From: Haloarculaceae archaeon
GTDB taxonomy: Archaea > Halobacteriota > Halobacteria > Halobacteriales > Haloarculaceae
Assembly (NCBI GenBank): GCA_018609945.1
Contig: JAHENO010000227.1
Location: 1 to 22,292, forward strand
Length of the DNA stretch: 22,292 nucleotides
Direction: 5' to 3'
Part shown: piece by piece, positions 1 through 6,789 of the stretch
Position numbering within the stretch: position 1 is the first letter of the stretch
How the letters are laid out: every line of letters begins with the position of its first letter
Made by a program: the position numbers and the translations under genes
Notes under the pieces: generated by a model
Told to the model about the DNA's origin: nothing
Databases searched by the model: none
The model's input: only the letters and a program-made list of their open reading frames with translations

Positions 1-408
1 CCCGAGGAGGTCCGCGAGGAGATCAAGACCGACGTGGTCCGCTACGTCGAGGAGTACGCCGACAACATCCTCGTGGGAATTCTGGTCCTCGACGGGAAGG
101 CGGCGGTGGACATCATCGACCGCCACTCGGGACCCGACGAGGTGCCCCACGATGTGGAACTCTTTCACTTCCTGCGGGACGTCGGTATCCCGCCGGTGGT
201 GGCGGTCAACAAGATGGACAAGGTCGACGACCGCGACGACCGTCTCGACGCGATCTGTGACCGGCTCGGGCTCGTCCCGCCCTGGCAACAGTGGCAGGAG
301 ACGATTGCACCCATCAGCGCCAAACGGGGGAGCATCGAGGCGCTGACCGACGCGGTCGGCCACCACCTCCACGAGGCGGGTCGGGACGACCTACGCGGGT
401 TTTTCTAG
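1..408 (+). CDS. engB: GTP-binding protein EngB-like, 3' part only
   Basis: The reading frame is open from base 1, so the start and the G1-G3 motifs lie outside the window and 135 residues remain. It is a P-loop GTPase of the EngB/YihA type, a family linked in bacteria to large-subunit ribosome assembly. Visible motifs are the G4 guanine-specificity motif NKMD at fragment residues 70-73 and a G5 motif SAK at 106-108, with the usual C-terminal helix after them. The hydrophobic strand NILVGILVLD precedes a region that fits the switch/G3-G4 interval. The last codons hold a short T run (GGGTTTTTCTAG), which could help termination at this convergent junction with the aIF1 gene. GTPase assignment is firm; EngB rather than another small GTPase is likely from spacing and sequence feel. 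Confidence 0.8.
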   Translation, partial: PEEVREEIKTDVVRYVEEYADNILVGILVLDGKAAVDIIDRHSGPDEVPHDVELFHFLRDVGIPPVVAVNKMDKVDDRDDRLDAICDRLGLVPPWQQWQETIAPISAKRGSIEALTDAVGHHLHEAGRDDLRGFF

Positions 409-447
409 TCACTGGCCGGTGTAGCGACACGGCACACGGTACGGGAG

Positions 448-741
448 TCAGGCGACGTTGAAGCCCTTGTCGCGGAGGAAATCCTCGACGCGGCCGGTGT
501 GGTTGCCCTGGAGCTCGATCTGCCCCTCGTCGACGGTCCCCCCACACGCGAACTTCGATTTGAGGTCCGAGGACAGGCTGTCCATGTCGACTTCGTTGGG
601 GTCGAACCCCTCGATGATCGTTACCTCTTTGCCGTAGCGGCGCTCGTCGATGCGGATGCTGATCTCCTGGGAGTCCTTGGCGACGTCCTCGCAGACGCAG
701 AGCTCCTCGGGCAGCCCGCACGTCGAGCAGACTTCCGACAT
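448..741 (-). CDS. sui1: Translation initiation factor aIF1 (SUI1 family)
   Basis: This 97-residue protein is the archaeal homologue of eIF1/SUI1, which binds the small ribosomal subunit near the P site and monitors start-codon selection. The SUI1 core is clear: RRYGKEVTIIEGFD at about 34-47, then the conserved CGGTV (66-70) and IELQGNH with a following RVEDFL segment. The N-terminus carries four cysteines (C5, C8, C15, C17, pattern CxxC-x6-CxC), which could bind zinc. The start at 741 is supported by a TATA-like element 28 nt upstream. It stands alone, convergent with the EngB gene. Confidence 0.95.
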   Translation of the reverse strand: MSEVCSTCGLPEELCVCEDVAKDSQEISIRIDERRYGKEVTIIEGFDPNEVDMDSLSSDLKSKFACGGTVDEGQIELQGNHTGRVEDFLRDKGFNVA

Positions 742-764
742 TACAGGTCGGCCTACGAAAGCGT

Positions 765-774
765 CCTATTAAAC
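765..774 (-). promoter_or_regulatory. TATA box of the aIF1 gene
   Basis: On the minus strand this reads GTTTAATAGG. It is centred about 28 nt upstream of the aIF1 ATG, the spacing expected for a leaderless or near-leaderless haloarchaeal transcript. No Shine-Dalgarno sequence is seen before the start. Confidence 0.55.
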
Positions 775-935
775 ATTGTCGGGGATTTCAGCGGGGAGAC
801 GCGTCTCGCGGTCGAACCGCCATCCGCCGCCGTCGTGCCTTCGAGGGAACCGCCCGATCCCGCGGCCGTGGACGGGAACGCCGGTGCGGCCGCTCACCGC
901 CAGCAGGCAGCCGTCACGGGACAGTACCGTCCGGC

Positions 936-1130
936 CTACAGTCGGGTGAGGTTCTCGGCCCGTGGCCCCTTCTCCGCTTCGACGATGTCGAACTCGACTT
1001 CCTGGCCCTCCTCGAGGTCGGGGCCGCCGACGTCCTCCATGTGGAAGAAGACGTCCTCGTCCGCGTCGTCAGTCTCGATGAAACCGTAACCGCCTGACTC
1101 CTTGAAGAAGTCAACCGTACCTTGCGCCAT
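936..1130 (-). CDS. cspA: Cold shock domain protein CspA
   Basis: This is a 64-residue single cold-shock domain (OB fold), a single-stranded nucleic-acid binder that usually acts as an RNA chaperone. The RNP-1-like motif GYGFI lies at 14-18 and the RNP-2 motif DVFFH at 26-30, followed by the EEGQEVEFDI strand and the C-terminal GPRAENL signature. Length equals the family norm. It is acidic between motifs, as expected for a haloarchaeal protein. It is monocistronic, with a TATA box about 30 nt upstream. The 194-base stretch on its 3' side, up to the aIF1 start, holds the aIF1 promoter and otherwise nothing I recognise. Confidence 0.95.
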   Translation of the reverse strand: MAQGTVDFFKESGGYGFIETDDADEDVFFHMEDVGGPDLEEGQEVEFDIVEAEKGPRAENLTRL

Positions 1131-1154
1131 TGCACGTTGGCAGACGTGACGACC

Positions 1155-1164
1155 GTATTAAAAG
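1155..1164 (-). promoter_or_regulatory. TATA box of cspA
   Basis: On the minus strand this reads CTTTTAATAC, centred about 30 nt before the cspA ATG. The AT-rich octamer stands out in otherwise GC-rich DNA, and the spacing predicts a 5' leader of a few bases at most. Confidence 0.55.
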
Positions 1165-1247
1165 CCTGCGGGTTTTTGCCCCGCTGGCGCCGGCCGGCGC
1201 CCGTCCAAACACAAAACTCATGTCACCTGACCGTGTGGAATCGGACG

Positions 1248-2186
1248 ATGCTTGCCCGACTGCGCCGCCCCGCCACCCGCGTCTACGAGCGCGTGCTCGA
1301 AGCCGAGGTCTCCGAGATACCCTCGCACGTGGCGGTCATCATGGACGGCAACCGCCGGTACGCCGACCAACAGGGTGCGGACCCGACTGACGGCCACCGG
1401 GCCGGCGCCGAGACGACGGAGACGCTCCTGGAGTGGTGTGACGAACTCGGAATCGAGGAGGTCACCCTCTACACCTTCTCGACGGAGAACTTCGAACGGC
1501 CGCGAGCCGAACGGGAGGAGCTGTTCGACCTCATCGCGGCGAAGCTCCGGGAGTTCGCCGACGCCGACCGTGTCCACGAGAGCGAGGTGCGCATCCGCGC
1601 AATCGGCAACCTCGACCGCCTGCCCGAGCGGGTCCGGGAGGCAGTCGACTACGCCGACCGGCGAACAGGGGCGTACGACCGGCTGCACCTCAACGTCGCG
1701 CTCGCCTACGGCGGCCGCCGGGAACTGCTGGACGCCACGCGAGCGATCGCCCGCCGGGTCGAACGGAACGACCTCGACCCCACCGACATCGACAGCACGA
1801 CCGTCGATGACGCCCTCTACGACGGGCCGACCCGGGACGTCGACCTCATCGTCCGCACCGGCGGCGACGAGCGCACCTCGAACTTCCTGCCCTGGCAAGC
1901 AAACGGCAACGAGGCCGCAGTCTACTTCACGGCTCCCTACTGGCCCGAATTCCGGAAAGTGGATTTCCTGCGTGGCATCCGGACCTACGAGCACCGCGAG
2001 GAGACCTGGCGCCATACCCGTGCCCGGCGGGCGCTGGCGGTCGTGCGCGCGTTCGGCCCCGGGGAGTGCCCGGAGGCGACGCGCGCCCTCGACCGGTTCC
2101 GCGAGGCCCTTCCGGGGCGTGAGCGCGAGAGTCTCCCCGTCGACCCCGAGAGGGGAGACGGGTCGCCGGAACCACCGGCAGACTGA
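1248..2186 (+). CDS. uppS: cis-Prenyl diphosphate synthase (UppS family)
   Basis: This 312-residue enzyme belongs to the Z-prenyltransferase family, which adds isopentenyl units in cis to an allylic diphosphate to make the long polyprenol precursor of the lipid glycan carrier (dolichol-type in archaea). Family signatures are IMDGNRRYA at 31-39 with catalytic Asp33, HRAG at 50-53, TFSTENFERP at 76-85, and near the C-terminal end of the core RTGGDERTSNFLPWQ and YWPEF. It is longer than the roughly 250 residues of bacterial UppS because of an extra N-terminal helix and a C-terminal tail rich in Pro, Glu and Asp. I chose the ATG at 1248 because the frame upstream of it lacks conservation-like composition and overlaps the cspA promoter. 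Confidence 0.93.
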   Translation: MLARLRRPATRVYERVLEAEVSEIPSHVAVIMDGNRRYADQQGADPTDGHRAGAETTETLLEWCDELGIEEVTLYTFSTENFERPRAEREELFDLIAAKLREFADADRVHESEVRIRAIGNLDRLPERVREAVDYADRRTGAYDRLHLNVALAYGGRRELLDATRAIARRVERNDLDPTDIDSTTVDDALYDGPTRDVDLIVRTGGDERTSNFLPWQANGNEAAVYFTAPYWPEFRKVDFLRGIRTYEHREETWRHTRARRALAVVRAFGPGECPEATRALDRFREALPGRERESLPVDPERGDGSPEPPAD

Positions 2187-2266
2187 CCGCGGAGGCAGCC
2201 GGTGTGGGGTCGCGACCGCGAACCGCTATCGGGGGGTTTTTCGCCAGCGGGTCCCAACCGGCTCTC

Positions 2267-2623
2267 ATGTCCGCGCTCCGTGACGCGTTGCGAGACCTGC
2301 CCGACGCCGTCTACGCCGACCTCTTGGAGGGTGACGAGGCGTACCTGCTCGTCGTGGACCTCCCCGGGGCGACCGCCAAGACAATCGACGCTCGCGTGGA
2401 AGGCGGGCGGCTCGTCATCGAGGCCCGCCGCGAGAAGGACGTCCCGCCGGAGTTCCGCTACGTCGAGGAGGACCGCGCCCTCTTCCTAGACGCGGAGCTT
2501 CCGCTCCCGCCGGACGCGACCGGGGCCGACGCCGAGGGGTCCGTCGAGCGTGGCGTCCTCGAACTCCGCCTCCCGAAACAGTCGGCCACGCCGGGCACGT
2601 CGATACCAATCGGCCAGGAGTGA
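2267..2623 (+). CDS. Hsp20/alpha-crystallin family small heat shock protein
   Basis: This 118-residue protein has a short N-terminal arm, an alpha-crystallin domain and a C-terminal tail, the layout of an ATP-independent holdase chaperone. The conserved GVLELRLPK motif is at 96-104, and the tail contains IPI at 113-115, matching the I-x-I/V motif that docks between subunits in small heat shock protein oligomers. The strand EAYLLVVDLPG at 24-34 matches the domain start. The ATG at 2267 is preferred over an upstream in-frame ATG at 2204, whose extension is not family-like. Its stop overlaps the start of the next gene, so it is probably co-translated with the UbiB-like kinase. Confidence 0.85.
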   Translation: MSALRDALRDLPDAVYADLLEGDEAYLLVVDLPGATAKTIDARVEGGRLVIEARREKDVPPEFRYVEEDRALFLDAELPLPPDATGADAEGSVERGVLELRLPKQSATPGTSIPIGQE

Positions 2624-4368
2624 CGGTGAACCTGCGTGCGTACTGGCGGTTCGTCATCGTCACCTGGCAGTTCCTCCCGCTCATCCTCGCGTACGCGCGC
2701 GACCGGCGTCGCTTCCTCCTGTTCGGGCGCTCCCGGCAGGTGTCGCCAGCACAGCGCCGCCGGCGGGCGGCCTCGCTTCTGGACTCGCTTTTGACCCTCG
2801 GGCCGACGTTCATCAAGCTCGGGCAACTCCTGTCGACCCGACCGGACATCCTCCCGCCGGAGTACATCGACGAGTTCACCAAACTCCAGGACAGCGTCCC
2901 GCCCGCCGACTGGCCCGACGCGAAGGCCGTCCTCGAAGCCGAACTGGGGGCCGTCGACGAGCGCTTCGCAGACTTCGAGACGGACGCCATCAGCGGGGCG
3001 AGTCTGGGCCAGGTGTACTTCGCCCGCGTGGACGGCCAGCCGGTGGCTGTGAAGGTCCGCCGGCCCGGCGTCGAGGACCTCGTCGAGGCCGACCTCCGGG
3101 TCATCCGGTGGTCGCTGCCGATCCTGATGTACTTCGTCGACGAGGCGCGCTCGTTTTCGCTGGAGACCCTGGCCGACGAATTCGCCAAGACCATCCGACA
3201 GGAGATGGACTACAAGCGGGAGGCGCGGATGCTGGTGGAGATCCGCGAGAACTTCGCGGGGTACGAGGGCATCCGTATGCCCCGGGTGATCGACTCCCAC
3301 TCGACGGGGCGGGTGCTCACGATGGAATACGTCAAAGGGACGAAGATCAGCAACGTCGAGGAACTCGACTCGCGGAACCTCGACCGCTCGGAACTGGCCG
3401 AGCGCCTCCAGCGGGCCTACCTGAAGATGATCATCGACGACGGCGTCTTCCACGCGGATCCCCACCCGGGGAACCTCGCCGTCCAGGACGACGGGACGCT
3501 CGTCTTCTACGACTTCGGGATGAGCGGCTACGTCGACCCGTTCGTCCAGGACAGGATCGTCGACTTCTACGCCGCCGTCGCCAGCCAGGACATCGACGCC
3601 ATCCTCGATACGCTCATCGAGATGGGCACTCTCAGTCCGGAGGCCGACCGGCAGGTAATGGGGGACGTGATGGAGCTGGCAATCGCCGACGCCCGCGGGG
3701 AAGATATCGAACAGTACCGCGTCCAGCAGATCGTCCAGCAGGTCGAGGACACCATCTACGAGTTCCCGCTCCGCCTGCCGTCGAATCTCGCCCTGGTGTT
3801 GCGCGTGGCGACCGTCGTCGAGGGGGTCTGCGTGACGCTCGATCCCGACTTCGACTTCATCGACGTCGCCACCGGCTACCTCCGCTCGCAGGGATACATC
3901 GAGGAAGGCGTCCGCGATTTCGTCGAGGAGCGGGTGACGGAGGTCCGCGACGCCGCCGAATCGGTGGTGCGCGTCCCGCCGAAACTGGAGGACGCGCTCG
4001 ACCGCATCGAGCGCGAGGACCTCCACGTTCGGGCGGACATCGAGGACTCGGACAACCTCCTCGACCGCCTCGCTGCCCGCCTCATCCTCGGGATGGCCCT
4101 CGCGACCGGCGGGCTCTCGACGGCCGTCCTCTATTCGTTCTCGACGGTGGAGGCGACGGCCGTCGCGGGTGGGGCGACCGGCGTCGTCATCGTCCTGCTG
4201 TACCGCTCGTTCCGCAAGCGGCGGGGCATACGCGCACAGCCACAGTTCACCCGGCAGAACCTCCGCGAACGACAGGACGAGAGCGAGGAGGCCGGTGCGC
4301 TGGGCTTCGGTGACGCCGTCGTCGGCGAGGGAGAAATCTCGGCGGTCGATCGCGACGACGAGACATAG
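2620..4368 (+). CDS. ABC1/UbiB/AarF family protein kinase-like protein
   Basis: This is a 582-residue atypical protein kinase-like ATPase of the UbiB/ADCK family. Bacterial and mitochondrial members support ubiquinone synthesis; haloarchaea make menaquinone, so the target here is uncertain but probably isoprenoid lipid or quinone handling. Signatures are the family-specific KxGQ (K66, G68, Q69), the Ala-rich loop GASLGQV at 126-132, the VAVK lysine K145, the QEMDYKREA segment with E195, the catalytic HADPHPGN at 278-285, and YDFG at 297-300. Two hydrophobic helices near 488-528 form a C-terminal membrane anchor, followed by an acidic cytosolic tail. It begins with GTG in a GTGA overlap with the hsp20 stop, implying translational coupling. 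Confidence 0.92.
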   Translation: MTVNLRAYWRFVIVTWQFLPLILAYARDRRRFLLFGRSRQVSPAQRRRRAASLLDSLLTLGPTFIKLGQLLSTRPDILPPEYIDEFTKLQDSVPPADWPDAKAVLEAELGAVDERFADFETDAISGASLGQVYFARVDGQPVAVKVRRPGVEDLVEADLRVIRWSLPILMYFVDEARSFSLETLADEFAKTIRQEMDYKREARMLVEIRENFAGYEGIRMPRVIDSHSTGRVLTMEYVKGTKISNVEELDSRNLDRSELAERLQRAYLKMIIDDGVFHADPHPGNLAVQDDGTLVFYDFGMSGYVDPFVQDRIVDFYAAVASQDIDAILDTLIEMGTLSPEADRQVMGDVMELAIADARGEDIEQYRVQQIVQQVEDTIYEFPLRLPSNLALVLRVATVVEGVCVTLDPDFDFIDVATGYLRSQGYIEEGVRDFVEERVTEVRDAAESVVRVPPKLEDALDRIEREDLHVRADIEDSDNLLDRLAARLILGMALATGGLSTAVLYSFSTVEATAVAGGATGVVIVLLYRSFRKRRGIRAQPQFTRQNLRERQDESEEAGALGFGDAVVGEGEISAVDRDDET

Positions 4369-4372
4369 CCTG

Positions 4373-4404
4373 GTCGGGCCCGCCCAGTCGGCCGAGCGCC
4401 CGAC
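4373..4404 (+). terminator. GC-rich hairpin after the UbiB-like gene
   Basis: A 7-bp inverted repeat, GTCGGGC (4373-4379) with GCCCGAC (4398-4404) and an 18-nt loop, begins 5 nt after the stop codon. There is no following T tract, which archaeal terminators usually rely on, so this may simply be an RNA 3'-end stabiliser or chance in GC-rich DNA. Confidence 0.25.
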
Positions 4405-4460
4405 GGGTCGGGAAAGGCGTCGGCTGGTGCCGCGACGCACCTGTCGCGACATTCCAAACG

Positions 4461-4470
4461 GTTTATACTG
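4461..4470 (+). promoter_or_regulatory. TATA box of the aIF5A-agmatinase operon
   Basis: GTTTATACTG is a near-consensus haloarchaeal TATA box, preceded by the purine-rich CCAAACG that could serve as a BRE. It is centred about 26 nt before the aIF5A ATG at 4492, which fits a leaderless transcript. Confidence 0.7.
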
Positions 4471-4491
4471 GCAGGTAGACAACCCCGGGAC

Positions 4492-4863
4492 ATGGCCAGA
4501 CAGCAGACAGAGGTCCGCGACCTCGACGAGGGGAACTACGTGATGATCGAGGATACGCCCTGCCGGATCACCGCCTACAGCACCGCCAAACCGGGCAAAC
4601 ACGGCAGCGCGAAGGCCCGCATCGAGGCGTCGGGCGTCTTCGACGGCAAGAAACGCTCCCTGTCACAGCCCGTCGACGCGAAGGTGTGGGTCCCCATCAT
4701 CGAGCGCAAGCAGGGGCAGGTCATCGACGTCCGCGACGGCGAAGTGCAGGTGATGGACCTGGAGACGTACGACAACTTCGTGATGCGCGCCGACGACGAG
4801 ACGCTGGAGACCGACGACGAGATCGAGTTCCTCGAGTACGAGGACCAGCGCAAGATCGTCTGA
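4492..4863 (+). CDS. eif5A: Translation factor aIF5A
   Basis: This 123-residue factor is the archaeal homologue of eIF5A/EF-P, which binds the ribosome E site and relieves stalling at difficult peptide bonds. The modification loop TAKPGKHGSAK is intact, so K36 is the residue expected to carry deoxyhypusine or hypusine. The N-terminal SH3-like domain covers about 1-70 and the OB-fold domain, with QVMDLETYDNF, the rest. Work in Haloferax volcanii reported deoxyhypusinylated aIF5A and an essential agmatinase-like gene clustered with it; the same gene pair is present here. The stop overlaps the next start codon (TGATG), so the two products are probably made together. Confidence 0.97.
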   Translation: MARQQTEVRDLDEGNYVMIEDTPCRITAYSTAKPGKHGSAKARIEASGVFDGKKRSLSQPVDAKVWVPIIERKQGQVIDVRDGEVQVMDLETYDNFVMRADDETLETDDEIEFLEYEDQRKIV

Positions 4864-5660
4864 TGTTCCCGGGTGCGGCGGCCGACCGCGAGGAGGCGGC
4901 CTACGCGGTGATCGGCGCGCCCCTGGACGCGTCGACGACCGGCCGCCCGGGCACCCGGTACGGCCCCCGCGAGGTGCGCCACGCCGGTCGCTCCTTCGAG
5001 GACTACGACCACCACACTGGCCTGTCCTTCTCGGAGCGTGCCGTCCACGACGCGGGGGACATCGAGCCCACGGACGACGTCGGAGAGTATCTCACCTACC
5101 TGGAGGGGACGGTCTCGGAGTACCGCGAGAGCGGCGTCGTGCCGCTCCTGGTCGGCGGCGAACACACCGTGACGGTGGCGGCCGTGCGCGCGCTCGTCCC
5201 CGAGGTCGTCGTCTGTCTGGACGCACACCTCGATTTGCGCGAGTCGTACGCGGGCAACCCACGCAGCCACGCGACCGTGCTGAACCACGCGCTGGCGGCC
5301 GGCGCGCGGGTGGTCGTGCTGGGGGCACGTGCTGGCAGTAGAGAGGAATGGGAGCGTGCCGAACGCGAGGACGTCACGGTCGTCCCTCCCGCCGAGGTCC
5401 CGGAGTGGGAACCGGACCTCGCGGGACAGGTCTACCTGAGCGTCGACGTCGACGCCGCGGACCCGGGGTTCGCGCCGGGCACCGGGACACCGGAACCGTT
5501 CGGGCTGGCGCCCGCGACGATGCACGAAGTGGTGCGCGACGTCGCGCCGGGGGCGGTCGGGTTCGACGTCGTTGAGGTCACCGACCGCGACGACGGGCAG
5601 GCGGCGACGCTCGCGGCGAAGTTACTGCGCGCGTTCGTCTACGCGCACGCCTCGGGGTAA
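4863..5660 (+). CDS. speB: Agmatinase-like ureohydrolase, aIF5A-linked
   Basis: This 265-residue protein belongs to the arginase/agmatinase family of binuclear manganese hydrolases. All six expected metal ligands are visible: H101 in GGEH, D120, H122 and D124 in LDAHLD, and D195 and D197 in SVDVDAADP. The APGTGTPEPFGL signature follows at 204-215, and SHAT at 135-138 matches the substrate-loop region. Family chemistry is agmatine to putrescine plus urea. In haloarchaea the homologue next to aIF5A is proposed to act on an agmatine-derived side chain during aIF5A modification, and the TGATG overlap with aIF5A supports that reading here. A free-agmatine role is the alternative. A GC hairpin follows the stop. 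Confidence 0.88.
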   Translation: MFPGAAADREEAAYAVIGAPLDASTTGRPGTRYGPREVRHAGRSFEDYDHHTGLSFSERAVHDAGDIEPTDDVGEYLTYLEGTVSEYRESGVVPLLVGGEHTVTVAAVRALVPEVVVCLDAHLDLRESYAGNPRSHATVLNHALAAGARVVVLGARAGSREEWERAEREDVTVVPPAEVPEWEPDLAGQVYLSVDVDAADPGFAPGTGTPEPFGLAPATMHEVVRDVAPGAVGFDVVEVTDRDDGQAATLAAKLLRAFVYAHASG

Positions 5661-5668
5661 CGGCCGGA

Positions 5669-5683
5669 CCCGGCGGCGCCGGG
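5669..5683 (+). terminator. Strong short GC hairpin after speB
   Basis: CCCGGC and GCCGGG are separated by GGC, starting 9 nt after the speB stop. No T run follows. It may stabilise the 3' end or be chance in GC-rich DNA. Confidence 0.25.
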
Positions 5684-5717
5684 ATGGACACCGGCAGTCG
5701 GTTCACCGGCCGTGGCC

Positions 5718-5724
5718 TTTTTGC
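5718..5724 (+). promoter_or_regulatory. Weak TATA-like element for the zinc-finger protein gene
   Basis: A T5 tract (TTTTTGC) in GC-rich surroundings is centred about 27 nt before the ATG at 5748. This is the normal position for a leaderless haloarchaeal promoter, though the match to TATA is weak. Confidence 0.35.
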
Positions 5725-5747
5725 CCGGACGGACAGTCCTTCCAGGC

Positions 5748-6623
5748 ATGGACCACCTCTCCTCGTGTTACTTCTGCGGGACGTCGCTGGACGCCACCAT
5801 CCGGGACTACCGGGTCGTCCCGGTCGAATTGCGCGACACCGACGAGGTCACGACTGCGACGCTGTGCCAGTCCTGCCACGGCAAACTCGAACGCCTGCTC
5901 GCGCCAGTCGTCACGGCCGCCGGCGCGGAGGGGGCAACACTCGACGTGAGCACGCCTCCGGATCGGCGGGAGAGCGACGGAAAAGGGACCGCCGACGCGG
6001 TCGACCAAGACGACGTTACTGAATCGGTGGACGCCGACGATTCTGCGTCCGAAACTGCCGACGCCGAGGCCGAGGCGGACGCAGAGGGGGACGACCCGCT
6101 GCTGTCCGACGTCGAGTCGAACCTCGTCGAGATCGACGAGGAACCACTGACAGAGACTGCGGACCCGGGGGACCCACTCGCTGGAAGCGAGGAGGAACCG
6201 GACGCCGAGAGCGACGGAAATGTCAGCAACAGGACAGGCGAAGAAGGCGAAGGCGACGACAAGGATGTGGCAGACCAGAAGTCAGACCGGGACGAGAGAA
6301 CCGTGCGAATCAGACACGAGACGGACGACACCGCGACCGACGAGGAAGACGAAACCGGCTCCGGGAAAGAAGCCGACGCGGGTGGAGATGACGACGATGG
6401 CGGGCAGTCGGAGACCGCACGGACCACAGTATCGGCTCTGGAGTACAACAAGGTGATGCGCTTGCTCCAGAACAGGGACTTCCCGGTCGATCGGCGCGAG
6501 TTCGTGGCGGTGGCCGCTAGCGCCTACGGGCTGGCAGAACAGGAGTGTGCCGAGGTCATCGATCTCGCCGTCGACCGCGGGCTCGTCGCCGAGCGCGACG
6601 GGCAGCTCGTCCGTCCGGACTGA
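5748..6623 (+). CDS. Unrecognised protein: HNH-like zinc finger, acidic linker, C-terminal helical domain
   Basis: I do not recognise a named family for this 291-residue protein. It has three parts. Residues 1-55 hold CYFC and, after a DYRVVPVEL strand, LCQSCHGKL, a four-cysteine zinc ribbon like those that frame HNH nuclease folds, but no complete HNH catalytic set is visible. About residues 75-220 form an extremely acidic, Asp/Glu/Ser/Thr-rich, probably disordered linker. Residues 225-291 form a compact domain (LEYNKVMRLLQ, RREFVAVAASAYGL, AEVIDLAVDRGLV) resembling a small winged helix. The ATG at 5748 is chosen because the zinc finger starts directly after it and a TATA-like tract lies 27 nt upstream. 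A nucleic-acid-binding role is an inference. The stop codon touches a palindromic repeat. Confidence 0.7.
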   Translation: MDHLSSCYFCGTSLDATIRDYRVVPVELRDTDEVTTATLCQSCHGKLERLLAPVVTAAGAEGATLDVSTPPDRRESDGKGTADAVDQDDVTESVDADDSASETADAEAEADAEGDDPLLSDVESNLVEIDEEPLTETADPGDPLAGSEEEPDAESDGNVSNRTGEEGEGDDKDVADQKSDRDERTVRIRHETDDTATDEEDETGSGKEADAGGDDDDGGQSETARTTVSALEYNKVMRLLQNRDFPVDRREFVAVAASAYGLAEQECAEVIDLAVDRGLVAERDGQLVRPD

Positions 6624-6704
6624 TAGCGACTGCCGTGGCTACTTTCCATGTCGACCGCACGATGTCGTGCGGTCGATCCGGTACTGAACGACAGCAGTCA
6701 TTCC
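6623..6704. repeat. 82-bp palindromic element, copy 1 (upstream of pelota)
   Basis: The element has a perfect 12-bp inverted core, TCGACCGCACGA (6651-6662) and TCGTGCGGTCGA (6665-6676), inside outer imperfect inverted ends (GACTGCCGT on the left, ACAGCAGTC on the right). Read on the plus strand it aligns without gaps to the reverse complement of bases 8062-8143, with 69 of 82 positions identical by my count. Its first base is the last base of the preceding stop codon. It lies between that gene and pelota. Identity as a MITE-like insertion or a structured regulatory repeat is inferred. Confidence 0.75.
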
Positions 6705-6789
6705 GATAGTGACCGGGCAACGTTCGCTGTGCTGGAGGGTGTTGGCCCGGAATCAGTAGCCACTTGAGGGGGACCGACCGAGTACGCAC

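Noticed and set aside
1122..1247. N-terminal extension of uppS
   Set aside because: The extension overlaps the divergent cspA start and promoter and has non-haloarchaeal composition (Cys, Trp and Arg rich); the internal ATG gives a normal enzyme start.
1218..2015. 265-residue minus-strand frame opposite uppS
   Set aside because: Antisense shadow of a conserved enzyme; low-complexity Val/Asp/Gly composition.
2458..4602. 714-residue minus-strand frame antisense to the UbiB-like gene
   Set aside because: The plus strand encodes a clear kinase-like family; the antisense frame has no recognisable motif and crosses gene boundaries.
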